Shown here in pieces: positions 43,624 through 52,490 of a stretch of 64,000 nt of DNA. Source of the DNA: Bradyrhizobium sp. ORS 278. GTDB taxonomy: Bacteria; Pseudomonadota; Alphaproteobacteria; Rhizobiales; Xanthobacteraceae. The translations under genes were made by a program, and so were the position numbers. Within the stretch, counting starts at the first letter, position 1, and each line of letters begins with the position of its first letter. The notes beneath the pieces are model-generated. The model did not search any database, was not told where the DNA came from, and saw only the letters and a list, made by a program, of their open reading frames with translations. The stretch lies in contig NC_009445.1 in NCBI RefSeq assembly GCF_000026145.1, forward strand, positions 7,377,001 through 7,441,000, in the 5' to 3' direction.

Positions 43624-44145
43624 TCAACCTTTCAGGTAATCGCGCAGCAGCAGGCGGGCGCGATGCAGCCGCGCCTTGACCGCCTGCCGCGTCAGGCCGA
43701 GTTCGGCGGCGATGTCGTCGATCGTCATCTCCCTGAGATCGCGCATCAGCGCGACCTCGCGATAGCGCGGCGGCAACGCCTCGAAGGCAGCGGCGAGATC
43801 GAGCCGCAGTTCGGCCTCCGGACGTTCAGCGAGCCGCGCCTCGAATTCCGCCTCGTCGAAACCGCTGATGAGCCCGATCCGCCGCGCCAGCCGGAGGCAT
43901 TCGCGTTGGACCACACGAAACAGCCAGGAGGACAGCGCGGCGACGGCGCGGATGCTGCCGACATGGCGCGACAGCAGCCATAGCGCCTGCTGGGCCGCAT
44001 CCTCCGAATCCGCCGACGTCCGGCACGAGGCGCGGGCATAGCGGCGGATATCCGGCTGCACCCGCTCGAGCAGCCTCACGACAGCGTCACGGTCGCCGAG
44101 CCGCGCCGCCTCGAATGTTTCGTCGATGATCGACATGGCGCTCAT
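43624..44145 (-). CDS. ECF-like sigma-70 family RNA polymerase sigma factor
   Basis: The 173-residue protein has region 2 (ERVQPDIRRYARASCRTSAD, SEDAAQQALWLLSRHVGSI, FRVVQRECLRLARR) and region 4 (AAFEALPPRYREVALMRDLR, DIAAELGLTRQAVKARLHRA). No anti-sigma factor is encoded nearby; instead it is coupled to a DUF2892 protein with a CPxC motif before it and an AhpD-like redox protein after it. The start is ATG 44145, GGAGG six bases upstream. Confidence 0.88.
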   Translation of the reverse strand: MSAMSIIDETFEAARLGDRDAVVRLLERVQPDIRRYARASCRTSADSEDAAQQALWLLSRHVGSIRAVAALSSWLFRVVQRECLRLARRIGLISGFDEAEFEARLAERPEAELRLDLAAAFEALPPRYREVALMRDLREMTIDDIAAELGLTRQAVKARLHRARLLLRDYLKG

Positions 44146-44351
44146 GGCCGGCCTCCAGTGCCGATCCCGGCGACGGCACACGCCGGACAATAGCCGACCG
44201 CGCCTGTCACGGCGAAGCCAAGCCCGCCGGCCGCCAACAGCCACGCACCAGGCCCGTTCAAGACCGTGAGAGCAACGACCGCAGTGCCGAGCCCGAGCAC
44301 GATCCGAACTATCTGATGCGATCTTCCGATATTTTTGCGCAGCCATGCCAT
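44142..44351 (-). CDS. Small DUF2892-type membrane protein with CPxC
   Basis: The 69-residue protein has two predicted membrane helices (IVRIVLGLGTAVVALTVL, WLLAAGGLGFAVTGAVGY) and ends YCPACAVAGIGTGG. DUF2892 members often carry a C-terminal CP-rich motif. The CPxC could bind a metal or be a thiol switch. GGAGG seven bases before ATG 44351 supports this start. Its stop overlaps the sigma factor start (ATGA), so the genes are coupled. Confidence 0.82.
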   Translation of the reverse strand: MAWLRKNIGRSHQIVRIVLGLGTAVVALTVLNGPGAWLLAAGGLGFAVTGAVGYCPACAVAGIGTGGRP

Positions 44352-44628
44352 GGCTATTCCTCCAATGCCGATCCAGGACGGGTCGTCCTGACTGCTGAGG
44401 AGATGGCGACGGCGGCAAAGGATTCGCCCAGGGACAGTTTTCGCGGTTAGAATCGTTCTATCAACCCGGCCTCGCGTGTGCCTCACCTCCGGCCTCTCGA
44501 TCGAGCCGTTACCTTGCCGGAAGACCACGCCACGACGCGCGCCGTCTCACTCAAATGGATGACGCCGCGAGTCGTCAGCGTCGCTAAGCAGAAAGCGCGC
44601 GAGCTGGCACAAACGGGTAACTCTGCGA

Positions 44629-45255
44629 ATGTTCTTGTCTCAATCTGCTGCAACGCTCATGGCCGGCGTCGGCGTTGGGCTGACGGTGGCTGCGCCTATC
44701 GGACCGATGGGAATTCTCTGCATCCAGCGCACGTTGACCTCCGGCGCGGCAGCGGGGTTGGCGACGGGACTGGGCGCGGCAACGGTTCATCTGACCTACA
44801 GCGTGCTTGCCATCGTTGGAATCGGCACGATCGTCCAGCCATGGGCTGAGACGAATTCGCTCGTCCTCGGCCTGCTATCCGGTTTCACCCTGTTGTGGTT
44901 CGCGATCCGGACGCGCCGATCGGCGCCGCTGCCGGCCGGTGACGATGCCGACCGGGTCCAATTGATCAGGGCCTATGCGAGCGCGATCGGGCTTGGCGTC
45001 ACCAACCCGCTCACAATCATTCTGTTCTGCGCGGCGCTGCATACGCTCATGGTTCATTCAGCAGGGCTGCTGCTGGCCGCCGGCGTGTTCCTCGGCTCCG
45101 CGCTCTGGTGGACCCTCCTCAGCGCGACGATCGCGATCGTCCGCCACCGATTCGATTCGAATGTGCTCGCCCTGAGCAGCAAGCTCGCCAGCCTGGTGCT
45201 CCTGGCGCTCGGCGCGCTGGCTCTCGCCAGAGCATGCGGACGCCTGATGACCTGA
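44629..45255 (+). CDS. LysE-family amino-acid exporter
   Basis: The 208-residue inner-membrane protein has about six helices and the LysE opening GVGVGLTVAAPIGPMGILCI with the conserved GAAAGLATGLGAA region. It likely exports an amino acid or analogue. Start ATG 44629 with a weak ribosome binding site. It is convergent with the LuxR gene. Confidence 0.9.
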   Translation: MFLSQSAATLMAGVGVGLTVAAPIGPMGILCIQRTLTSGAAAGLATGLGAATVHLTYSVLAIVGIGTIVQPWAETNSLVLGLLSGFTLLWFAIRTRRSAPLPAGDDADRVQLIRAYASAIGLGVTNPLTIILFCAALHTLMVHSAGLLLAAGVFLGSALWWTLLSATIAIVRHRFDSNVLALSSKLASLVLLALGALALARACGRLMT

Positions 45256-45269
45256 CGCGGCGATGTCGC

Positions 45270-46412
45270 CTATTTGCGAGGCAGCGCGACTTGCACGCTT
45301 CTCAGCAAGGCGACGAGCTGGCTCTGCTGGCGGGTGCCCGTCTTGCTGAAGATCCGCCCGAGATGGGTGCGCGCGGTGCTCACCCGAATCCCGATCAGGT
45401 CGGCAGCCTGTTTGAGCGATTGCCCGGCCGCGATCGCCGCGCCAACGCGCGCCTCCTGCGGCGTCAGCTCGAAGACCTGCGCGATGGCGTCGTCGAAACC
45501 GGCAGGCAGCTGCTGCGACAACCGGCGCGCGATCACGACCGCACAGGGCTCGAGAGCGTGGGTCGGCACACCGGCTCCCAGCGACGGACCAACTGAGATC
45601 GCGAGTCCTGCAGAATCATTCGTCTGCGCCGGCGGTACGACGAGCAGATCGCCGCCGAGGCCTGGAAGGCTTCCGGACTCTGCCGCACAGGATGCGACGA
45701 CGAGCCGCTGCAGCTTGATCGTGCTCTGGACGTCCGATGTCGCGAGCACGCCCCGGCGCTGCGACAGGCCGCTGTCACGATCCGACAGGATTTGCTCCGC
45801 CGCCGCATTGCTGGCCAGAATACGCAACCCCGCATCGACGGCCATCACGGCGAACGGCAGATGCGACAGGCTCGTGGAGACCAGCTGCGCAATTCGCGTC
45901 TGTCGCGAAATCTCGATGGCGCGGGAGAGATGCGGCGCCAGCGTTCGCATCAGGTCGAGATCAGCCGCATCGAACGATGTTTGGCAGCGGCCACGCTGCA
46001 CGTCGAAGAACCACGTCGATTGACCGGCCGAGGCGAGCTTGCAGGTCAAGCCGCCATACATGTCCTGCGGCGCCATCCACTCGTTCCACAGGCGGCTCGA
46101 TCGCAGCGTCTCCCTGCCGATGAAGCGCAGATCGCTGTAGGCCGAGCCGACCTCCGCCCTCGCAACCGCCTGCTCGATGATGTTGGGCTCGTCGGCGAAC
46201 TCGGCAATGTAGCGGCCCTGGAAGGCGGGATCGTTGTTAGGGGCGATCAGATCGTCCGGCCGCCGCTCGGGCCCGATGCGCACCAGGCAGGCCCTCGATC
46301 CGTCGAACAACATCCGTAGCGATTCGACAGCCTCTGGCCAGAGGATCGGATCGTACGCGGCCTGATAGACGTTGCCGACGCAAGCGATCACAGAGCTTTC
46401 CGCAACCTGCAT
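45270..46412 (-). CDS. LuxR-family regulator with N-terminal sensor region
   Basis: About 380 residues. The C-terminal LuxR helix-turn-helix (FELTPQEARVGAAIAAGQSL, AADLIGIRVSTARTHLGRIF) is clear. The middle has a PAS-like segment (LSHLPFAVMAVDAGLRILAS) and the N-terminus lacks a receiver domain or a recognisable acyl-homoserine-lactone pocket. I chose ATG 46412. An in-frame start at 46439 would add a hydrophilic NWNWNWN encoded by the hexamer repeat. Confidence 0.85.
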   Translation of the reverse strand: MQVAESSVIACVGNVYQAAYDPILWPEAVESLRMLFDGSRACLVRIGPERRPDDLIAPNNDPAFQGRYIAEFADEPNIIEQAVARAEVGSAYSDLRFIGRETLRSSRLWNEWMAPQDMYGGLTCKLASAGQSTWFFDVQRGRCQTSFDAADLDLMRTLAPHLSRAIEISRQTRIAQLVSTSLSHLPFAVMAVDAGLRILASNAAAEQILSDRDSGLSQRRGVLATSDVQSTIKLQRLVVASCAAESGSLPGLGGDLLVVPPAQTNDSAGLAISVGPSLGAGVPTHALEPCAVVIARRLSQQLPAGFDDAIAQVFELTPQEARVGAAIAAGQSLKQAADLIGIRVSTARTHLGRIFSKTGTRQQSQLVALLRSVQVALPRK

Positions 46413-46896
46413 ATTATTCCAATTCCAATTCCAATTCACTCGAGCGGCCAGCTGCGCGCTGCGGCTCCCGTCCGATACGGTCGGATATGACCCTCATTGG
46501 TCGCGGAAAAGCGACCGCCGGACGGGTGCGATCACCTAAATCTGCACTTTTTCTTACAGACATCCATCCGATCGGAGAGCTCACGACGCCAACAGCACGC
46601 GACCTGATCACCCGAACGCGACAAGACGAAGTCCGTCGCGGTCGGGCGTCTCTGATGGACCGGGAACAACAAAGATGCTTCGCCGAAGCACCTTCTATTC
46701 GTCTTCGCGATGCTGGTCGGGAGCGGGTTCATCACGGCCGGCGTCGGCCGTGGGGCTGGTGCTGTGGCGCGCGCTGATCCGAGAAGCGCGCGCAAACTGC
46801 GGCTCGCGAACCGCCGCTGGACTGATCTGCGCATGAACGCGCCGGTGGGGATGCCGCCGGCCGCGGAAGCTCGACGGGTGCCGCGTGGCGCAATGA
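46413..46896. other. Intergenic region without a supported gene
   Basis: About 480 bases. It opens with a short GGAATT-type hexamer repeat at the LuxR start (46416-46438). Several overlapping ORFs exist, but none has a family or ribosome binding site. A run of A/T around 46540-46560 may hold a promoter, but no pair is convincing. Confidence 0.5.
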
Positions 46897-48093
46897 TCAG
46901 TCGCGTACCACGCCGGCACGCGACTTCAGGAATTCGCGCGCGACGATCAGCTTCTGCACTTCGGTCGCGCCCTCGTAGATGCGCAGCGCGCGGATCTCGC
47001 GGTAAAGGCCTTCCACGATCTCACCCTTGCGGACGCCGCGGCCGCCGAACATCTGCAGCGCACGGTCGATGACGCGTTGCGCGGTCTCGGTGGCAGTGAG
47101 CTTGGCCATGGCGGCCTCACGCGTGGTCGGCAGCTTCTGGACGTCGCGGCGCCAGGCGGCCCGGTAGGTCAGGAGCGCCGCGGCGTCGGTGTCGGTGGCC
47201 ATCTCGCCAAAGGCGGCCTGCGTCATCTGCAGGTCGGCCAAGGCGCCGCCGAACATTTGGCGGCTCTGCGCATGCGCCTGCGCCTCGTCGAGGGCGCGGC
47301 GGCCGAAGCCGAGCGCGGCGGCGGCGACAGAGGCGCGGAAGATGTCGAGCGTCTGCATGGCGAGCTTGAAGCCGCCACCGGGCGCGCCGAGCCGCCGGCT
47401 CACCGGAATGCGGCAGTTCTCGAGGCGCAAGGTCGCCAGCGGATGCGGCGCGATCACCTCGATGCGCTCGGCGACCGAGAAGCCGGAATCATCGGGATAC
47501 ACGACGAAGGCGGAGATGCCGCGCGCGCCCGGTGCCTCGCCGGTGCGGGCGAACAGCGTATAGACGTCGGCGATACCGCCATTGGAGATCCAGGTCTTCT
47601 CGCCGTCGAGCACGTAGTCGTCGCCGTCGCGCCGGGCGCTGCAGGCCATCGCGGCGACGTCGGAGCCGGCCTCCTTCTCCGACAGCGCGAAGGCCGCCAG
47701 CCATTCGCCCGATCGCACCTTCGGCAGCACGCCTGCGCGCAGCTCCTCGGAGCCGCCGAGCGCGATCGCGCCGGAGCCGAGCCCCTGCATGGCGAAGGCG
47801 AAATCGGCGAGGCCGTCCGCGTAAGCCAGCGTTTCGCGCGACAGGCAGATCGCACGGGAATCGATCGCGCCAGCATCCGCATCCGGCGCCACGACAGCGC
47901 TGTCGAGCAATCCCGCGGCGCCGAGCGCGCGCACGAGTCCGCGACACGCCGCGTCGACATCGCCGTGATCGACGTCGTCGAGCACGCCCGAGCCGACGAA
48001 ACGATCAAGCCGCTTGCACAGGTCGCGGTGCCGCGGTTCGAAAAACGGCCAGTCCAGCCAGTCGCGGGGAATCACCTTCGCCGATGCACTCAT
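46897..48093 (-). CDS. Acyl-CoA dehydrogenase
   Basis: The 398-residue protein has the acyl-CoA dehydrogenase fold: [20 protein letters not shown] (FAD/substrate segment), [19 protein letters not shown], and a C-terminal helical half with [40 protein letters not shown], and [17 protein letters not shown], which holds the catalytic Glu. It should remove hydrogens from an acyl-CoA and pass electrons to ETF. Start ATG 48093 is preferred to 48111. An AT-rich inverted repeat lies just upstream. Confidence 0.93.
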   Translation of the reverse strand: MSASAKVIPRDWLDWPFFEPRHRDLCKRLDRFVGSGVLDDVDHGDVDAACRGLVRALGAAGLLDSAVVAPDADAGAIDSRAICLSRETLAYADGLADFAFAMQGLGSGAIALGGSEELRAGVLPKVRSGEWLAAFALSEKEAGSDVAAMACSARRDGDDYVLDGEKTWISNGGIADVYTLFARTGEAPGARGISAFVVYPDDSGFSVAERIEVIAPHPLATLRLENCRIPVSRRLGAPGGGFKLAMQTLDIFRASVAAAALGFGRRALDEAQAHAQSRQMFGGALADLQMTQAAFGEMATDTDAAALLTYRAAWRRDVQKLPTTREAAMAKLTATETAQRVIDRALQMFGGRGVRKGEIVEGLYREIRALRIYEGATEVQKLIVAREFLKSRAGVVRD

Positions 48094-48111
48094 GACAGGA
48101 CCCGTCCGCAA

Positions 48112-48133
48112 ATTATTTTAAACATAAAATAAT
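48112..48133. promoter_or_regulatory. AT-rich inverted repeat upstream of the acyl-CoA dehydrogenase gene
   Basis: ATTATTTTA (48112-48120) and TAAAATAAT (48125-48133) are perfect arms around a 4-base spacer. In this GC-rich setting it stands out. It lies 19 bases before the gene start and may be an operator for an unidentified regulator. Confidence 0.55.
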
Positions 48134-48244
48134 TGGCGGCAGATCGCCCTGTCAAGCTTTCGTCGGGCTCCGGGCAGGTGCAAAGACCGTCGCATACGGA
48201 GGGCGGAGACGTTCCGGCGAACGATCCTGCCGATGAATTACTCC

Positions 48245-48273
48245 GTCATGCCCGGGCTTGTTCCGGTCATGAC
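48245..48273. repeat. Extragenic palindrome fragment
   Basis: GTCATGCCCGGGCTTGTTCC with a short CGGTCATGAC arm is a shortened relative of the repeats at 23841 and 37361. Confidence 0.5.
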
Positions 48274-48344
48274 GATGTGGAGAGTGACGGGCGCAAACCT
48301 CTGATCGCCGCATGCGACAGGCTCAGGGAGGGCCCGCCGTCCCT

Positions 48345-49358
48345 TCACTCCGCCGCCTTGGCCATCTTTCCGAACACGCGCGTCGGCGCGGGGAAGCCGC
48401 AGGAGGTGCCGTCGGTGATCTTGACCTGGTCCTCCCAGGGCAGCCGGTAGGTGCCGGCGACCATGTCGTGCATGAAGGTGTACGGGCAATCCATCGCGCC
48501 GCCCTTCACCGCGACATAGCCGCGGTGCCAGAGCTGATAGATGTTGTTCTCGACGCCCCAGCCGATGCGCGCCTCGCGCACGAGATCGGGACGCACCTCC
48601 GCGGTGATAATCTCGTCGGCCCGGCCGGTCGTGCCGTGCGCGAGAATGCTGCCGTCGAAATTGACGATCATGCCCTCGCCCATCGAATCGAACGAGCCGT
48701 CGGAGCCGCACATACAGACGTTGGCGGTCACCATGAGATTCTGGAATGCATTCGCCTGGTTGGTGAAGCGCCAGCTGTCGCGGATCGGGGCGGTGTAGCC
48801 CGCCGTGCGGATCATGATCTCCGCGCCCTTGTAGGCGCATTCCCGCGCCATTTCCGGGAACATGCCGTCATGGCAGATGATCAGCGCGATCTTGGCGCCG
48901 CGCGGCCCCTCGATGACGGGAATGCCGAGATCGCCGGGCTCCCACGGCTCGACCGGGATCCACGGATGAAGCTTGCGATAGTACAGCTTGATCTCGCCAT
49001 TGCTGTCGATGATCAGGCCGGAATTGTAGGGATTGCCGTCGGGGTTGTACTCCATGATGGAGAAGCAACCCCAGATCTTGTTGTCGATGCAGGCCTGCTT
49101 GAACGCCGCGACCTCCGGCCCATCCAGCCGGCACATGATCTCCGGATTGGTGTCCATCGACAGCCCGTGCAGCGAATATTCCGGGAAGACGACGAGGTCC
49201 ATGGTGCCGAGATTGCGCCGGGCCTTGCCGACCATCCAGACGATCTTCTCGGTCTGCTTCGCGAGATCCTCCTTGGTCACGACGACCGGCAATTGGAGTT
49301 GCACGAGGCCGATGACCACGCCGTGTTCGGATTTGTTGAGACCGCCGAGCCCATTCAT
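48345..49358 (-). CDS. amiF: Formamidase
   Basis: The 337-residue nitrilase-superfamily enzyme has the Glu-Lys-Cys triad: VFPEYSLHG (Glu60), LYYRKLHPW (Lys129), ALIICHDGMFPEM (Cys162). Overall sequence resembles formamidase (formamide to formate and ammonia) more than aliphatic amidase. GGGAGG seven bases before ATG 49358 supports the start. The enzyme is cytoplasmic. No transporter lies next to it. Confidence 0.92.
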   Translation of the reverse strand: MNGLGGLNKSEHGVVIGLVQLQLPVVVTKEDLAKQTEKIVWMVGKARRNLGTMDLVVFPEYSLHGLSMDTNPEIMCRLDGPEVAAFKQACIDNKIWGCFSIMEYNPDGNPYNSGLIIDSNGEIKLYYRKLHPWIPVEPWEPGDLGIPVIEGPRGAKIALIICHDGMFPEMARECAYKGAEIMIRTAGYTAPIRDSWRFTNQANAFQNLMVTANVCMCGSDGSFDSMGEGMIVNFDGSILAHGTTGRADEIITAEVRPDLVREARIGWGVENNIYQLWHRGYVAVKGGAMDCPYTFMHDMVAGTYRLPWEDQVKITDGTSCGFPAPTRVFGKMAKAAE

Positions 49359-49471
49359 GCCGGACCTCCCTGTGTGGCTGCCACCTGAATTTTGACCAAG
49401 ACAACCACGATTTGGCGGACGCCGCGCGCCGATATTTCAGCGCGCGCTGCCGATTGCGCAGGCAGTTTCCG

Positions 49472-50035
49472 TCAGAGTGAGGGTGGCTGCTGCAGGCGTC
49501 GCTGAAGCCGCGCCAGCGCGCGGCCGAACACCGCGGCGTCGTTGGTCGCGCGCGCCAGCACCAGCGCGCCCTGGATGCCGAGCACCACCTCCTCGGCGCT
49601 GTCGGCCGCCTGGGCTACCGGCCAGCCGCCCCTCACCAGGGCATCGCGCAGCGCCTCGATCCAGCGGGTGAAATAGCTGGCGATCACGGCGGCGAAGCGG
49701 TCGCGGGTCTCGTCGAGCGCGAAGGCGCCGACCAGGCACACCCGGCGGCCGGAGCGGAAGTAGCCGTCGACGCCTCGCCACATCCGCGCGATCGCCAGGC
49801 CGGGCGCGTCGTCGCGCAACGGCGCATAGATCTCGCGCTCGAACCAGCCGTCGACGTGATCGAGCACCGCCCGCGCCATGTCGTCCTTCCCGCCGGGAAA
49901 GAAGTGATACAGGCTGCCTTTGCCGAGTCCGGTCGTCTCCGTGATGCGGCTGAGCGAGGTGCCCTCGAAGCCGTGCTCACGGAACACCTCGGCGATCAGC
50001 GGAATGACGTCGGCCCGCTCATATAGCGTGCGCAT
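49472..50035 (-). CDS. TetR-family transcriptional regulator
   Basis: The 187-residue protein has an N-terminal TetR helix-turn-helix (IAEVFREHGFEGTSLSRITE, TTGLGKGSLYHFFPGGKDDM) and a helical ligand domain. It follows the DUF1348 gene in the same direction with 12 bases between them, and the promoter of that pair holds a palindrome fitting a TetR operator. GGAG is found before ATG 50035. It likely represses its own operon until a small molecule binds. Confidence 0.9.
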   Translation of the reverse strand: MRTLYERADVIPLIAEVFREHGFEGTSLSRITETTGLGKGSLYHFFPGGKDDMARAVLDHVDGWFEREIYAPLRDDAPGLAIARMWRGVDGYFRSGRRVCLVGAFALDETRDRFAAVIASYFTRWIEALRDALVRGGWPVAQAADSAEEVVLGIQGALVLARATNDAAVFGRALARLQRRLQQPPSL

Positions 50036-50047
50036 GACGCTCCTGGC

Positions 50048-50509
50048 TTACAGTCCCAATTCGGTCAGGCCCGGATGATCATCCGGTCGGCGGCCGAGCG
50101 GCCAGTGGAATTTGCGCTCGGTCTCCTTGATCGGCAGATCGTTGATGCTGGCGAAGCGGCGCTGCATCAGGCCCTGCGCGTCGAATTCCCAATTCTCGTT
50201 GCCGTAGGAGCGGAACCAGTGGCCGCCGTCGTCGTGCCACTCATAGGCAAATCGCACGGCGATGCGATTGTCGGTGAAGGCCCAGATGTCCTTGATCAGC
50301 CGGTAGTCGAGCTCCTTGCGCCACTTGCGGGTCAGAAACGCGACAATCTCGGCCCGGCCGGTGATGAACTCGGCTCTGTTCCGCCAGCGGCTGTCGGGCG
50401 TGTAGACCATCGACACCCGCTCGGGGTCGCGACTGTTCCAGCCATCCTCGGCCATCCGCACCTTTTGTGTCGCCGTCTCCAGTGTGAAGGGCGGGGCAAG
50501 CGCAGTCAT
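50048..50509 (-). CDS. DUF1348 / NTF2-like protein
   Basis: The 153-residue protein has the DUF1348 opening ([40 protein letters not shown]) and the tail [23 protein letters not shown]2-like folds hold a small ligand or catalyse simple reactions; the reaction is unknown. A GGAG before ATG 50509 is clear. First gene of a two-gene operon with the TetR regulator. Confidence 0.88.
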   Translation of the reverse strand: MTALAPPFTLETATQKVRMAEDGWNSRDPERVSMVYTPDSRWRNRAEFITGRAEIVAFLTRKWRKELDYRLIKDIWAFTDNRIAVRFAYEWHDDGGHWFRSYGNENWEFDAQGLMQRRFASINDLPIKETERKFHWPLGRRPDDHPGLTELGL

Positions 50510-50528
50510 TCGACCTCTCCTGTGTACC

Positions 50529-50557
50529 TATATCGATATATTGTACCAATCGGTACA
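50529..50557 (-). promoter_or_regulatory. TetR operator candidate and AT palindrome at the DUF1348-tetR promoter
   Basis: TGTACCAATCGGTACA (50542-50557) has perfect 6-base arms (TGTACC/GGTACA). Next to it lies the perfect palindrome TATATCGATATA (50529-50540), which may overlap the -10 region. Both sit 20-50 bases upstream of the DUF1348 start. The co-encoded TetR is the likely binder. Confidence 0.65.
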
Positions 50558-50782
50558 TGATGTCAATGAGCGCCAGCTGGCGCGGGGCGGCACCGCCACC
50601 GGCTGGGCTCCCGACCGAGTCATGATCGCAGACCGAACGCCCGGTGCGCCCCTACCGATCTTCGCCACGCGGCAGTCAGCACCCTTGTGTGCTCAACGGA
50701 AATTTGAATGATCTGCTAAGGGAACTGGCCCGGGCCGCGGGGACGACACGGTCCGTCGGCTGCACGTTTGGGGACGCTGGAG

Positions 50783-52372
50783 ATGTCGATGCTCACGCCG
50801 CACGGCGAGTGCCTGCTGTGGACGCCTGAATTGATTTGGGTGAACGCAGTCTCCGACGTCCTTATTTCCGTCGCGTTCTTCACGATCGCTTTCGTGCTCG
50901 GCTACATCGTGTTTCGCCGCCGCGACTTCCAGTTCAGCTACATCTTCTGGGCGTTCGCGCTGTGGGTGTCCGTCTGCGGACTGACGCGCCTGATCGAGGT
51001 GCTCACGCTCTGGGTGCCGGCCTATGTGCTGGAGGCGGCGACGAAGGGCTTCCTGGCTTTCATGTCTGTCGGCATCGCCGCGGCGCTGATGCTCTTGTTG
51101 CCGAGGGTTCTGACGATGCCTTCGCGCGCCGATTTGAAGCTCGCCTATGCGCAGCTCGAGGAGGAGACGCGGCAGCGGCGCACCGCCGAGGCCATGGTCA
51201 AGCGCTTCCAGGAGATCGAGGCCACCGAGGCGCAGGTGCGTCAGGCGCAGAAGATGGAGGCGATCGGCCAGCTCACCGGCGGCGTCGCCCACGACTTCAA
51301 CAACATCCTGACCGTGATCACCGGCACGATTGAGATCCTCGCCGAGGCAGTGAAGGACCGTCCGCAACTGGTGCAGATCACCAGCCTGATCAACTCGGCG
51401 GCGGCGCGCGGCGCCGACCTCACCAAGCACCTGCTGGCCTTCGCGCGGCGCCAGCCGCTGCAGCCGCGCAGCGTCGACATCAACGGCATGGTGGTCGACA
51501 CCGCGCGGCTGCTGCGCCGGACCCTCGGCGAGCAGATCGAGATCGAATCGATGCTGGCGCACGATTCCGCGCCGGCGATGATCGACCCGAGCCAGCTGTC
51601 GACGGCGATCCTCAACCTCGCGCTGAACGCCCGCGACGCGATGCCGAACGGCGGCAAGCTCACGCTCGAGACCAAGAACGTCCTGCTCGACGACGCCTAT
51701 GCGCGAATGAATCCGGAGGTCATACCCGGCAACTACGTGATGATCGCGGTCAGCGACACCGGCGAAGGCATTCCATCCAATCTGCTGGACAAGGTGTTCG
51801 AGCCGTTCTTCACCACCAAGGACGTCGGCAAGGGCGTCGGCCTCGGACTCAGCATGGTGTACGGCTTCGTCAAGCAGTCCAACGGCCACATCAAGATCTA
51901 CAGCGAGCCCGGTCACGGCACGTCGGTGAAGCTGTATCTGCCGCAAGCTACGGCAGATGCTGACGTGCTGCTGCTGGAGGCCAGTCTGGCCAGCATGGAG
52001 CGCGGTGACGAAACGATCCTGATCGTCGAGGACGATTCGCTGGTGCGCGAATATGTCATTGCGCAGATCAAGCGGCTTGGCTACACGACCTTGGCCGCGA
52101 GCAAGGCCGACGAGGCGCTGTCGCTGATCGACAGCCCGGCGCGCATCGATCTCTTGTTCACCGACATCATCATGCCCGGCGGAATGAACGGGCGTCAGCT
52201 CGCGATCGAGGCGCTGAAGCGGCGGCCGAACCTGAAAGTGCTGTACACGTCCGGCTATACCGAGAACGCGATCGTGCATCACGGCCGCCTCGACGCCGGC
52301 GTGCTGCTGCTCACCAAGCCGTATCAGAGTGCGGATCTCGCCCGCATGATCCGGACCGCGCTGAACACGTGA
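50783..52372 (+). CDS. Hybrid histidine kinase with ethylene-receptor-like membrane sensor
   Basis: The 529-residue protein has three membrane helices that resemble the plant ETR1 ethylene-binding domain. With the start at ATG 50783 the pattern aligns by position: Asp25 (VSDVLISVAFF), Cys65 (SVCGLTRLIE), but Arg69 where ETR1 has the copper ligand His69. A coiled coil (about 115-155) leads to a HisKA domain (GGVAHDFNNI, His170), then an HATPase (LNLALNARDAMPNGG, DTGEGIP, GVGLGLSMVYG), and a receiver (ILIVEDDS, LLFTDIIMPGG with the phospho-Asp, LLTKPY). A TTG at 50768 is an alternative start. Confidence 0.9.
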   Translation: MSMLTPHGECLLWTPELIWVNAVSDVLISVAFFTIAFVLGYIVFRRRDFQFSYIFWAFALWVSVCGLTRLIEVLTLWVPAYVLEAATKGFLAFMSVGIAAALMLLLPRVLTMPSRADLKLAYAQLEEETRQRRTAEAMVKRFQEIEATEAQVRQAQKMEAIGQLTGGVAHDFNNILTVITGTIEILAEAVKDRPQLVQITSLINSAAARGADLTKHLLAFARRQPLQPRSVDINGMVVDTARLLRRTLGEQIEIESMLAHDSAPAMIDPSQLSTAILNLALNARDAMPNGGKLTLETKNVLLDDAYARMNPEVIPGNYVMIAVSDTGEGIPSNLLDKVFEPFFTTKDVGKGVGLGLSMVYGFVKQSNGHIKIYSEPGHGTSVKLYLPQATADADVLLLEASLASMERGDETILIVEDDSLVREYVIAQIKRLGYTTLAASKADEALSLIDSPARIDLLFTDIIMPGGMNGRQLAIEALKRRPNLKVLYTSGYTENAIVHHGRLDAGVLLLTKPYQSADLARMIRTALNT

Positions 52373-52490
52373 TTGGCCTTGCGGGCGACACATGATCCGG
52401 CTCTCATCGGCGCGCGTTGTGCGCTCACATCAAGCGCTGCATTCATTGAATGCTGCGCGCCTGTCGACTGCGGATTCGAGGTTGGAGTGA

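Noticed and set aside
46487..46777. Plus-strand ORFs in the gap between the LuxR and acyl-CoA dehydrogenase genes
   Set aside because: Several overlapping frames are equally open, all Arg-rich and without a ribosome binding site or homologous pattern.
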